Source of the DNA: Monosporascus cannonballus
Taxonomy: Eukaryota; Ascomycota; Sordariomycetes; Xylariales
Reading direction: 5' to 3'
NCBI GenBank assembly: GCA_004154925.1
Contig: QJNS01000004.1
Span: 496,001-560,000, forward strand
Length of the DNA stretch: 64,000 bases
Part shown: positions 40,601 through 51,938 of the stretch, one piece after another
Position numbering within the stretch: position 1 is the stretch's first letter
Layout of the letters: each line of letters starts with the position of its first letter
Position numbers and translations under genes: made by a program
Notes under the pieces: generated by a model
Seen by the model: the letters and a program-made list of their open reading frames with translations, nothing else
The model's database searches: none
Told to the model about the DNA's origin: nothing

Positions 40601-42802
40601 TAACTTAACGTACTATATATGAAAATTTAAACAGAATTTAACAAATTCGAAAAAATATTAAAAGAAAAAAGGTTACTGATAAAAAAACCGCAAAAATAAA
40701 AAACCTAAAGAAATTAAGAAAAGCTTTTAAAAAGCCTTAAAACATAATAACAAAAGCCGATAATGATCTTATTGCTTTAAATAAATGGATTACAAGATAT
40801 TAATTTATTGAAATAATAAATTACGGAACTCCGAATAGAAACTATATTATACTAAACATTAATAATTAATGTAAAGTATTATGAAAATATAAATTATATT
40901 TTTATATAATTAGGAATACCGAAAGTCAAAGTTTCACTTACAATACCGAAAAACTCCAATAAGAAATTAATTATCTTAAGATACGTATTTAAAAAAGATA
41001 TCAACTAATTATTTTAGACATCGTGATATTCGCAACTTATCATATAAATTTAAGAAAACTATAAATGTATTAATATAAAGCTTGAATTAACGAAATATTT
41101 AATTAAGTAAAATTCTGTTTATACTCCGGCGATAGACAAATTTCAGAAGAACTAGAATCTTAATATTCAATCGAAAATAACGACAAATAGGGGCATAAAA
41201 ATATAGTATATACTTTATTAAAGGAACAAAACATAAAAAGAAGTATTTGAAAAAAGAATACGATAAATTGGTATCATTATTAAAATAAATGTTTAAAACC
41301 CGAAATAATAATTTAAAACGATAGCTTCAAAAACTAAAGATATTAATAAATATATAATTATAAGATTACCAATAAATATATTTTTTGAAACAAATTCCAT
41401 TTAAAATTATTAGAATACCATGTATAAAATTACAAAATATTCTTAAAAGAAAACTTATATATTAAATTTGATCTTTTTTGTCGTTTTATTAAAAACTAAC
41501 TACGTACTTTTAACAAGATATTTAGAAAATCAAAGACAAAAAAGGTAAATTTGATTTTCGAAATTCCTTATAAAACACCTTATATTATTCGTGTTCAAAA
41601 AAACCCAGTGAATTATAATATATAGTCGATTATCGATAAATACCGGTTCTTATTTTTAACAATGCAATATTATTATCCTTGATTTTTAAAATAAAGAGCA
41701 GATTTTATTCAATTTAATAATTTATAATATTTAACTTTAAGAATAAATACGATGATATTAAAATTCAAAAACGAGATAACTAAAAATTGAATTTAAAAAT
41801 ATAATTCGAATTATCGAAATATTTGGTTCTTTTAATAAAATTTATAAAAGCATTAATAACGTTTTAACGAATGTTAACTTATATATAATCAAAGCATCTT
41901 GATAGTTTTGTTGTATGTTTTTCGACAATATTTTTATTTATTCAAAAATGGAAAGAATATAGATAAAAAACGATTATAAAGTTCGTAATTAATATTTAAC
42001 GTTAAAATATTAATTAATTTGAAAACGTTAATTCTATAAACAAGACATAACATTTATAAGATATATTATTGTTATAGAATATAGTAAAATGTAAAATGAA
42101 AAATCGTTATAATAATAAATTAATAAATATAAACTTAAACTAAAAGATATATAGATTTTTATAATTATCTAATTACTTTAGAAAGTTGATTCGAGCCTTT
42201 AATAAAACTTTTATACCTTATATTAATTTTATCAGAAAAATTAAATAAACATTATAAATGAAGAAAATCTTTTAGATATTTAAATATACGATTATTAACA
42301 AATCAATCCTAATTATGTATGACTTAATACATTCCGTTAAATTATAAATCGATATTTTAAATTACGTGTTAAATATAGCAATCAGATAACGAAATAATTA
42401 AACCAAATTATTCCTTATTATATTTTTTATATAAATTAAAATGACATCCAATAAATCTATTATTTCCAATGAGGACATCATGGCTATTATTTTGGCCTTT
42501 TTAGGAATTAGATATTTTCTAAAAGTAATTTTTGTTACATTAAGGTTTATATAGATTATCAAAATTTTACCCGGTTTATTATAACCCAAACAACTTGCGA
42601 AACAATATATGTAATACTTAAAAAAAATAACCAATTTCAATTATATTCTTATGAATAAGAAAAATTTAAAAAATAACAAAACGGGTATTTTAAGTAAATA
42701 ATTAATTCTCGAAAACAAACTCATTAAATTTACATATACTATTTTCAATCCTATTTTAAAAATATATTTACACTTATATCAAATTACAATATTACGGATT
42801 AT
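40601..42802 (+). pseudogene. Protease, RT and RNase H relic of element A, interrupted by the B insertion
   Basis: The protease active site survives as NYGT at 40,819-40,830 in the frame IINYGTPNRNYII, matching B's VDYGALDGNYI; Asp is Asn. RT is recognised by an FFDNIFIYS box (GAC AAT at 41,924-41,929) in place of the catalytic F-x-DD, again with Asp to Asn. RNase H follows, with QIIPYY and a KVYIDYQNF strand (family V-x-T-D-H-x-x-L) near 42,540. B is inserted after RNase H, before the zinc-binding end of integrase. The 80-codon minus-strand opening at 42,398-42,640 is a shadow. The order protease, RT, RNase H is as in all Ty3/gypsy elements. Confidence 0.72.
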
Positions 42803-43206
42803 TATTATAACCTAAAGGTCTTGGCTTCCTTGCGAACGGTCGGGCCTACGAAAAAGACAAACCCCGACCACCGCCAAAATGTTACGTAACCAGCTCAAAG
42901 GTTTCAAAATGCCAAGCACTTTAAGCCCCTTAAGCTGGCAAAAAAGTTTAAAAAACTTAATAGGCTTAAGGGTTTATGCTATAGAAGCACCTTAAGGCAA
43001 AATAAGAATATATACGTTTATTATTTCCATAATTTAAATAATTTTGGTTTATAATATAATATCGCAACTTAAAATATTTTTAATATTACAAAACGTAATA
43101 TAATTAATATATTTATTATTTATTTTTTTACGATATTTTTATTAGTATAAACCCGTAAAATTAAGGTTTAATAATTAGTTAACACTTAAGCTGTGATACG
43201 TTATAA
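42803..43206 (+). repeat. 5' LTR of element B
   Basis: Direct repeat of 49,235-49,649. Shared blocks include ACGGTCGGGC, ATGTTACGTAACCAGCT, AGCACCTTAAGCCC-like wording, and ATATACGYTTATTATTTCC. It begins TATTATAACC where the partner begins TGTTATAACC, a G-to-A change. CTTAAG motifs and their near-copies recur densely in its middle (42,910-42,985). Confidence 0.85.
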
Positions 43207-44760
43207 GCTTTTATTTAATAATACCGTCCAATTTTGAGCAATATCCCCGACACTATATCTACTAACAAGCAGCCCGAACAGCCCACTTACCAGGTCTCTA
43301 ATAACCCGGATACCGGAATGGAATCGGAAAAAGAAAAACCTCGCCTTTTTCTGAAAAGGTTCTCCAAAGCCTAAATACCATGAATAAACCCATCCTTTAG
43401 CTTAAGAAAAATAATAATAATCTGACGATGTGCTTTTAAGCCGCCTATAAAACGCTGAAGAAAAAAAACTCCCAAAATTAAAAATTCCTTTTAAATAAGC
43501 TAAATCATTTAGCTAAATTCTACTAAAAAAGCAAAAATAGTTTTAAACCTTTTAAGCCAAAACCTTTTAACGAAACCTTCATTAAGTTATAACTATTTTT
43601 AACTTAATACCAAAAATATTTCGGGTATTTTTTTCTAAGTTTATTTACGCTTATTATAGAAATTAAATTTATAATCGCATAACTTATTAAAAATACGGTT
43701 TATTTAGTTTAAACTCGTTATAAAAGAATACGTTACCTTATTAGTCGAGAATCGTAACCCGGAAATAATACTAATTTATAATAATTATAAATAATTCAAA
43801 TAAATATTAAAGAAAATTTTCGGAATAATAAACGAAAAAAATAAAAACCAAGATCCAGATTTAACAGTTAGAATAAAAAGGATTAACATCTAATTACGGC
43901 AGTACGTTGGTTTAATTAGCACTAAAGCTGAATTAAGGACAAAAAATATTAATAACTAAATTTTTTAATAACCTAAACAAAGAGTATAAAAAGGCTTTTC
44001 AAATTTAATCGGCTAAATATTTATTAAATTATATTGGGATAGTAGTTCAGATCAACGATCGACAATACGCCCGGCGTATTAAAGGCACGAAAGAAAAGAA
44101 TTATAATAAACCCGGATATACGGCTAATTTTAACGCTTTTCGGCGTAATAATACTTTTTACGATACGAAATTAAGGCCTTTGTAATTAAAAGTAATTTAT
44201 AAAAATGTTTCGAATTAAAGCAAATATTTCAATTATAACAAAATAAGACACAAGGAAACGTAATATAAAGTACCTAAAAAACTCTATTAAGATAATTAAA
44301 TACCTATACCTAAAGGATAATCCAGAGAAAATCACAAAAACGAAGGCAAATATATTAATATAATTCAGCCTCAGTACATACCAGATCTCCTATAACGAAA
44401 AGTCCAATAGAGAATGCAAAAAGCCAAAAGATTAGTTTAATAAGTCTTATAAATATAACAAAAAATATTACAAAAATAATTACGCAAATATTAAAATTAA
44501 ATAGAAAAAATTGGCCCCCAAACTTTTAATCGATACTGCAAAATGTATGCTATATATTATTAACGACGAGAATATCCCGATCATAAGTAATAAAAACACC
44601 ATATTTACGACCGAATTACCCGTATGTAATATAAAGGATTTAATTTTCCAAATCGTACTGGAAATAATAAAAATAATAATTCATAATATGGACATTTTCG
44701 ATCCATAGCCTCGGGAGATATTTAATAACTAGCCGGAGCAAAAAACTAACCCGAAAAAAA
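43207..44760 (+). pseudogene. Decayed gag of element B
   Basis: An ATG at 43,318-43,320 starts a MESEKEKPRLFLKRF stretch and is conserved in copy L, making it the likeliest gag start, although upstream in-frame sequence is also open for about 28 codons from 43,234. The core near 43,540-43,700 reads KPFNETFIKL, then LFLT-stop-YQKYFGYFF; the stop replaces Gln. A zinc knuckle at 44,225-44,266 reads YFNYNKIRHKET-stop-Y, where CX2CX4HX4C is expected: every Cys is Tyr, and the Gly before His is Arg. Gag would form the particle and bind RNA; this copy cannot. The plus opening at 44,511-44,708 is the tail of gag or the linker to protease. Confidence 0.8.
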
Positions 44761-45279
44761 GCAATACCCGCAGGAAAACCCTTTTTGTTATTATTAATAA
44801 TATAATTACCACATGGAAAAAAATTAATCCAGCATATAATGGAAAAATATTACTAAAAAGTTATTATAGATTTCTATTTTTAATTAGTATTTATTATAGA
44901 TTTTAACGAAAAAAGGGCTATTAAGAACAAAATACGTCAATTTATAAAAAGGCTTTGGAACGATAATTAAAATAATATAAAATGGGATATAATTAAAAAC
45001 ATAGAAAAACATAGAAAAGCAGTTTATTCGATAAGAAAAGGAATTATAACAAAATTAGAAACATTTAATATAATTCGAAGGAAATGTGCCGGCAATAATA
45101 ATACAAATAACAACATAATACGTTAAACGCAAAAATATAAATAAGGTTCGATAAATTCGAATAGGAATTAAAAGAAAAAGGGTGTTTATAAGAAAACTGT
45201 AAGATAATAAAATCCAAAACAACTAAAGGGAATTCCTAAAAAGATTTTTCAAGATAACGATAAAAACCGTTAATAACCG

Positions 45280-45600
45280 TATTATTTTAATTATATAAAT
45301 CGGAACGTATTAATATATTATAATAGTGGATTATGGAGCTTTGGACGGGAATTATATTATGCCAGATATAGTTAATAAACTTAAATTGCCATTGAGGTAC
45401 AAATTAAAATCTTATATAATAACAAATGTCGAAAATCAGGAATTCGCTTACGATAACGGAAAAGTTATGCGCGAAATTAATTATTTCGAGATTTTTATTA
45501 AAAGACGATACCAAATAATTAATTTCGATATAGTTTTATTTGGGAATTACGATATAATCTTAGGATTACTATAAAGACGCCAGTACGGAATCATAATTAA
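45280..45600 (+). pseudogene. Retropepsin-type aspartic protease relic of element B
   Basis: A frame open for 83 codons (45,326-45,574) carries VDYGALDGNYI, which matches the active-site loop of Ty3/gypsy proteases (V-D-[SC]-G-A-x-x-N-[FY]-I), and ends with NFDIVLFGNYDIILGLL, the usual D-x-I-L-G-x-x-W-L flap end. The catalytic Asp is retained; the next residue is Tyr, most simply from a Cys codon TGT changed to TAT. It would have cut the Gag-Pol polyprotein. It begins here with GTG, which is simply the first in-frame codon after a stop and not a true start. It is the longest undamaged coding fragment in the element. Confidence 0.82.
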
Positions 45601-45959
45601 TAAAAGAACTAGTGAAGTAAGGTTTACATTATACCTTATTAGTAAACAAAAAAAAGAAAAAATTAAGATTTTAATATTCGTTTAAAGCTAGCGACGAATA
45701 TAGGTATAAGGATACGACAAAAAGCTTACCACCTAAAGGGATAAAACATAAGAAAGAAAAGAGGCATTAAAAATACGACGTATTATTGTTATCAAAGTAA
45801 CACTAAAGCAATTAAATAACGACATAAAATAATAATAACCTTGAGAATTAAAAAATCTAACAAATATACCATTATAGTATTACGAATACGAATAATCCTT
45901 TAGAAAAACATTTAATAAGAAATTACCAGAACATAATAAATGAAATTATAAGATAATCC

Positions 45960-46760
45960 TCAAGGAAAGGTCTTTAACGAAGTTTTACATTATTTATAAC
46001 CTTAGCGAAAACGAACTACGTATTTTCAAAAAAATACCTGGCAAATTGGTTACAGAAAAAATGGATTTAACCTTCGAAATTACCGGCGGAATATCTTATA
46101 TTCTTTATAAAAAAAACGGAAAATTACGACTTATAATTAACTATCGATAACTAAACGACATTACTATTAAGGATTAAATATTATTACCCTTGATTACAAA
46201 GATAAAAAACCGATTTTACAGAGCCAAATAATTTATAATATTTGAGTTCAAAAATAAATATAACTTTATAAAAATAAAAGAAAATACGAATAAAACATAA
46301 CTTTTAAAATAAAATATGGACTATTAAAATATTTGGTTATATTAATAAGATTTACGAACGTATTAATAACTTTTCAGCAAAAAATTAATTATATATGACG
46401 AAAATATCTTTATATCTTTGTCGTTTATTATTTCGACAATATTGTTATTTTTTTACAAACGCAAAAGGTACGTATAAAATATGTTTATAAAGGTTTTTAA
46501 ACTTTATAAAACCTATGGTTATTTATTAACGTAAAGAAAGGGTAGTTTTATATATAGGAAATAAAATAATTAAGACACACTATTATCCTAGGACATATTA
46601 GGATAAACCCTAAGAAAATCGTTATAATTATAAAATGGCAAACGCCAATTACGGTTAAGGGGGTATAGGCATTCCTTGGATTCGCTAAGTATTACAAGAA
46701 ATTTATTCAAAACTTTAGCAAAATAATTATACCTTTAACGAATTTTACGAAAAAAGATTT
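45960..46760 (+). pseudogene. Reverse transcriptase relic of element B
   Basis: The fingers and palm can be followed in one frame with few shifts: KLRLIINYR, then a stop, LNDITIKD (family L-R-x-x-V-D-Y-R-x-L-N-x-x-T-x-K-x), LLPLITKI, then FKNKYNFIKIKE where the family has F-D-L-K-x-A-Y-x-x-I-R-I. The catalytic box reads YYFDNIVIF with FDN at 46,432-46,440, so the second Asp of YFDD is Asn. The connection [18 protein letters not shown] is intact at about 46,672-46,725. RT copies the element RNA into cDNA. Stops fall at former Gln and Trp codons. The family assignment is unambiguous. Confidence 0.88.
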
Positions 46761-47220
46761 AAATAAACACTAAATACGAAAAAAATATTTTAAGATATTA
46801 AGGATGCAATTAATAACGAACCAGTATTAATTATATATAATTTAAATTATCACGTTAAATTAAAAACCGATATTTCGGATAACGTAATAATCGGGTAACG
46901 AAATAATTAAGATAAATTATCCCTTATTGCAGCCTTTCCGTATGAATTAAAAAAAGCCGAATTTAATTACGGTATCCCAGATAAGCAATTTATAGTTATT
47001 ATTATATCATTCCGAGAATTTAAGTATTTTTTAAAAGGAAATTTGCATTAAGTAAAGGTTTTTACGGATTATTAAAATCTTATTCGATTTATTACGACCA
47101 AAAGATTTACAAAATAATAATTTCGTTGCGCAAAGGGATTAGCGAATTTCGATATCGTTATTATTAAAAAGAAGGTTTAAAAATAGGAAAATAAACGTTT
47201 TAAAAAGGCGACCAAATTTC
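46761..47220 (+). pseudogene. RNase H domain relic of element B
   Basis: It follows the RT connection directly. Legible boxes are KTDISDNVI near 46,865 (family x-T-D-A-S-x-x-x-x-G), CSLSV-like wording lost to stops, a KKAEFNYGI segment near 46,952 (family L-x-x-x-E-x-N-Y-x-I-x-D-K-E-L), EFKYFLKGN near 47,020, and a VFTDY strand near 47,060. The first catalytic Asp (TD) is kept. No open frame exceeds a few dozen codons. Confidence 0.78.
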
Positions 47221-48580
47221 CAAAAGAAATTCTTTAATGTTAGCCGTATAATTTGCGATATTATTATAAAAAGATATATAGGACTACGACAAATTTCGAC
47301 AATTCGGGTAATGCCCTTTGATATATACCAGAAAGTCCAGTAATATAACGACGGTCTCTTAAAAAAACAAAAAAATGAATAAAATACAAATCTTGAAAGA
47401 TACCGAAAGGATTTAGTACGAAAAATATACGAATATAAGTTATACGGATATCCAAAAATTCACAAAACCTTAAAACGGCTTTGACGTATATATTCCTTTC
47501 CTAAAATAAAATTAATAGTACAAAGAATTATATGATAATGCGATGTTTTCGTTAAAATAAAAGCTCGACGATACAAACTATATAGAAATTTACAGTTATT
47601 ACCAATTATAGAACGACCATAATATTTAATTATATTCGACTTTATTACCCAATTTCCTATGTCAAAAAGTTTAATTACAAAAATATATTATGATAACATT
47701 TTCGTAATTATTATCCGATATACGAAATCTTTATATTTCTTACCATATTATAAGAATACGAAGCCCGAACAAATAGTATATATTTTTAACCATATTTTTA
47801 GCATATAGAAATTATTATTAAATATTATTTTAAATAAAGAATCAATATTTACATTTAAATTTTTACAAAATATTACGATATAAATACGCCTAAATTAAAA
47901 GTTATTCAATGTAATTAACTTATAAATAGATAAATAAATAAAACGGACAAATTAAATTTTAAGGTCTATTTACGATATTATATTAATTAGAAATAAAATA
48001 ACTGGGTTACAACATTATTAAGCGTATAGTTTGCCTATAATATTAACTATGACGAAAATATTAATATAATGTAAGTAAATATATATTTTCGCTTTATTCT
48101 AAAGGCTTACACACAAACATGTAATAATAATGCAATTAAGACTATAAAATGTTTTACATTAATATAATTATAATAATTATATCTAAAAATAAAATTAAAT
48201 TTGAAATTTGTACGAGATCAAATAAGCAAATATTATAATTAAAAAAGTTAAAAGCATGGATTTTCGAAAATGGAAAAATGATTTTATTATTACTAAAAAT
48301 ATCAAAATAAAAGTATTTAATAAATATTTTAATTTTAAATATATCGGTCTATATAAAATAAGAAAAGATTACAGAAACTAATTAATAATTGAGACTTTTA
48401 TTAAAATGAAAAAAAGACATATTTAAAGTATATACGGCATAAAGTAATATAAAATTAAAACATGTATAAGTATATAAAATAAAGAGAATTTTCGATATAT
48501 GAAAACAAAACGCATTTACCCAGTATAAAATAAATAAATAAAGTACTCGGATTTCGAAAATACCTGGAAACTCGTTAAAA
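47221..48580 (+). pseudogene. Integrase and chromodomain relic of element B
   Basis: The zinc-binding end is seen as YEYKLYGYPKIHKTLKRL near 47,430-47,480, in the place of H-x-x-x-x-x-G-H-x-G-x-x-K-T-x-x-x-L. The core begins FDFITQFPMSKS (47,634-47,670) with the first catalytic Asp kept, followed by DNIFVIIIRYTKSLYFLPYYK, and the LNKESIFTFKF segment near 47,835 stands for S-D-R-G-x-x-F-x-S with Asp replaced by Lys. The chromodomain at 48,525-48,580 reads IKYSDFENTWKLVKTF; its Trp is intact, although an upstream Trp codon is now a stop. Chromodomains of this class bind methylated histone H3 Lys9 and steer insertion into heterochromatin, which fits the nested layout. The 63-codon minus opening at 47,264-47,455 is a shadow. 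Confidence 0.83.
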
Positions 48581-49234
48581 CGTTTATTACCGCTTAGCGC
48601 CTATTAAAAAATTTTAACCAATAATAAAGAGCGCGTTATAAATAATAGTCGACTGGTTAATAGCCGGGATATCGAGCTAGTCGGCCGCGGCCTATGTTAA
48701 GGTAATAGTAATAACGGCAGCCTTTAATTATTATTGTTCTTTTTCTAAATGTTCGAATTCATTTATAGCCTCCATACGTTTGATACCTTAAAGAAGTATT
48801 TTGATATTACGATGACGAAGTAGCCGCCTTTACTTTTGCAAACGGTCCAGCTTTTTAATAGCCATTCGCAATATTTTACGAACTTATTTCTTTTTATGTT
48901 TTAAACGATTTGTTTATCCAGAAATTTTTCATATTTAAATTTTAAAAAACCAAAAATATTACAAAAATTGCCATGATAAATATAACGCGTATTTCTTTAA
49001 AGAATTTCCAACAACTTTATACTTTGCTCCTTTTTTTATAACGGAAACAAAAAGGTATTTTAAAACCAAAACGTTTAATATCTTCTAAGACAATAAAAAC
49101 GTTAATACGTTTTCGAAAACGAAACTTTTTAGTATGACTCAACATAATAAATATAAAAAAAGGTTATTTACTAAAAATCGATAAATAAATAATTTGATCT
49201 CTGAGAACAAAGATCTTAGAAAGGGAAAAAATCA
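48581..49234 (+). other. 3' untranslated region of element B
   Basis: Between the chromodomain and the 3' LTR. A GC-richer patch near 48,640-48,720, with GTCGGCCGCGGCC, keeps its CpG sites as RIP-mutated DNA does. Partly alignable with the same interval of A (51,090-51,300). No coding potential. Confidence 0.6.
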
Positions 49235-49649
49235 TGTTATAACCTAACGGTTTTGGCTTTTTTACGGACGGTCGGGCTTACGAAAAAAAAAATAAACTCC
49301 GATTACCGCTAAAATGTTACGTAACCAGCTTAAAGGTTTTAAGGTGCCGAGCACCTTAAGCCCTTTAAGGCGGCAAAAAAGCTTAAAAAGCTTAACAGGC
49401 TTAAGGGTTTAAGCCATTTAAGCCCCTTAAGCCAGAATAAGGATATATACGCTTATTATTTCCATAATTTAAAAAACTTCAGTTTGAAATATAATATCGT
49501 TACCCAAGGCACTGTTGGTATTACGAAACGTAATACGATTACTGTATTTATTGGCTAGTTTCCAACGATACTCCTGCCAATATAAACCCGTTCAACTAAA
49601 GTTTAATAGTTGGTTAAACCCCAAGCTTTCATAATTATGTTATATAACA
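49235..49649 (+). repeat. 3' LTR of element B
   Basis: Begins TGTTATAACC and ends TATATAACA, giving a short TGTTAT...ATAACA terminal inversion typical of LTRs. It is the least mutated LTR of the family in the window. The middle is dense in CTTAAG/CTTTAAG words (49,345-49,432). Confidence 0.87.
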
Positions 49650-51557
49650 TGTGTTAAAAAATCAAGAATTATAATAATAACTCAATAAAAAAAAAGAAAT
49701 ATACAGATTATATGCTCGAAGAGTTTTCTAATTAAACATAATATGTAATATACATTAGTTTTTATTTTGCGAAAACCAAAACATAAACAAATTTTTGAAA
49801 TTATTTGAATATATTTATTTTTATAATATAGAAATGATAATTCCAAATATATAATAATAAGACGACCTAGGGAACAAAGCCAAAATATAACGATATAAGC
49901 CTTATAGAAAATTACAATTTTGACAAGTTTGGAAAAAGCTATAAAATTCGGTTTTTATAAATTGTATTACCAAAATATCGTTTTTTGAAAATGCAGCAAT
50001 AAATATAAATATATTAGGGTCATAATATGTTTATCCTAAACAAATCATAAATTTTTCTATTTATTTTATAAAAAAATACAAATACGGAATAAACAAATTT
50101 TCTAAAGAGAGTTGAGTTTGGAATTTATCAAGTATAATATTGAATTATATTTAATTAAATTGTTATATTTATTTTAAAGTTTCAATATATATGTATAATC
50201 TCAAACCGCTTAAATTGTAAGTTGAAGTACATGTTTACACCCTAAATAGATAAATAAACGAAATAGCTATATTAAATATTACAAATACGTTTACAAAAAT
50301 ATAATAATCACAAATCGAATATTAAAGTTAAAAAACTACTTATTACTTTATTAACTCATGACACTAATTTTATAAAACTATTAAAACGCTTTCAAAAAAC
50401 GTAAATTATATTTTATATTAAATATATATAAAAAATATAGTAATAGATATAGTAATAGATAGATTAAGGTTAAAATATTAGTCATATTATAACACCGTAC
50501 ATAGCATTGTTAAAGCAAAGAAAAATAAATTTAAAATGTGTACATAATGAAAATAATAAGTTTTATAAGAAAGAAATGTTAAAATGATAAGTCTTTAAAA
50601 TGGGAAAACAATTTACAGTATTGTAAAAAATATTTAAACAAAAAAAACCAATAAAAATCCTCAATGTGAAATATATTAATCCATATAAAACTGCGAAAAT
50701 AATTTTAAAGAATTATTATTACTTAAACCCTTCACTTAAAGTGAAATCCTATTTAGTTTTTTATATTTCTTTATTTAATTTCATAATTAATATTGTTAAA
50801 CTTCATACAGTATAAACAAATAATAAAGCAAAAAATAAAATTACTCATAAAATAAAGGAAACCTTGTATTGAAGAATAAATTTACTTATTAGGTAATTAA
50901 ATAAAAAGATCGTCCGGATTCCACAAATATTTAGAAATTTGCTAAAACTTTATAAATACGTAAAGTCTATTAAATTCCATTATTAATAATGCTGAAAATA
51001 CCTTACGAATAATTAAATTAATAATTAATTAACCGGTAATATAAAATTAACCCAGTTAACAAAATTACGACGAGCATTAACACGAATATTTCGGCTATTA
51101 ATTATTTTTATTTTCGCTTAAAACGTTTAAATTCTTTTATTACTTCGTTATTATTAATATTACGACACAGTATTTTCAGATTCCAATAAAAGCAGAATTC
51201 GGCGTTATTTTTAAAAATGTCCCAATTTGTTAATCACGATATAAGATGTCTTTCGAATTTATATATTTTTTCACGTTTTAAATAATTCTATTTGTTAACA
51301 AGTTTTTTATATAGAATTTAGCACGGCTTCAAAACTTTATGAGGACCGCTATAACGAATATATTTGATATATATTTCGCAACCACAAAAAGTCTCATAAT
51401 CTACTTTTTCTTTTTTGTAGCAAAACTACAAATGCCTAATAAAACCTAAACGAGCAATTCGCTTTTATAAAAGAAAAGTATTGATAGGTTTACGCTAACG
51501 AGAATTTTCAATACAATTAAGGATAATAAATGCAAAAAAACGAATAGAATTTACGAA
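49650..51557 (+). pseudogene. Integrase C-terminal part and chromodomain relic of element A, right of the B insertion
   Basis: This is the continuation of A after B. Near 50,700-50,790 the plus strand gives YYLNPSLKV then LVFYISLFNF, matching the conserved integrase tail L-x-L-P-x-S-x-x-[IV]-H-P-V-F-H-V-S-L-L, with His now Tyr. A chromodomain remnant lies at 50,885-50,960: K-stop-KDRPDSTNI-stop-KFAKTL for the family V-K-W-K-G-Y-P-D-S-x-N-T-W-E-P-x-x-x-L, with both Trp codons changed to stops. The 3' untranslated part then runs until the minus-strand LTR of H at about 51,558. The integrase core is too mutated to read residue by residue. Confidence 0.7.
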
Positions 51558-51938
51558 AACAATAACGGCTAAGCGGTTTAATTAATTAATAAACCCAAGT
51601 TGAATAGGCTTTTATTAGCAGAAATATCGTAATACTTTACGTAATAAATATAATAACGGAGGCCGTTTTATTATAAAAAAATATTTTAAATAACGAAATT
51701 ATATTACAAGTTAAAATTATACAAATCATAAAAATAACGAAAGTATATATAATTTCTTACTACTTTATTAATTATTCTTACTTTATTACTTCCAGCAATT
51801 ATAATTTTAAATAATTATAGTATATTTTCATAAATACCAAAATGTGAATAATTACGTTTTGCGTAATTTATGAAATAAGTGGTTTTACTTTTATCGTTGC
51901 GACCGTTTTCGTATGTTTAGGCCTATTAGGTTATAATA
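51558..51938 (-). repeat. 3' LTR of element H
   Basis: On the minus strand it starts TATTATAACCTAATAGGCCT and runs to GCCGTTATTGTTTT. It aligns over its length with the H 5' LTR and with the A and B LTRs, including a GTTTATTAATTAATTAAAC segment matching GTTTAATAATTAATTAAAC of A. The left end is good to about 10 bp. Confidence 0.73.

Larger units (their letters stand above)
42803..49649 (+). mobile_element. Complete but dead chromovirus element B, 6.85 kb, nested in element A
   Basis: Bounded by two direct LTRs of about 404 and 415 bp, with gag, protease, RT, RNase H, integrase and chromodomain in the canonical order between them. It is the best-preserved member of the family in the window and is used here as the reference for the others. 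It is less AT-rich than its neighbours, consistent with a later insertion. The flanking A sequence stops at RNase H on the left and resumes within integrase on the right. No target-site duplication is recognisable. Confidence 0.85.

Noticed and set aside
45326..45574. An independent small gene starting at 45,326
   Set aside because: The frame is the protease domain of B, in order between gag and RT. Its first codon is GTG after a stop and no start is needed in a polyprotein.
42803..49649. Target-site duplications around B
   Set aside because: The bases next to the two LTRs (GATTAT on the left, TGTGT on the right) do not match; mutation after insertion may have erased them, so none is claimed.
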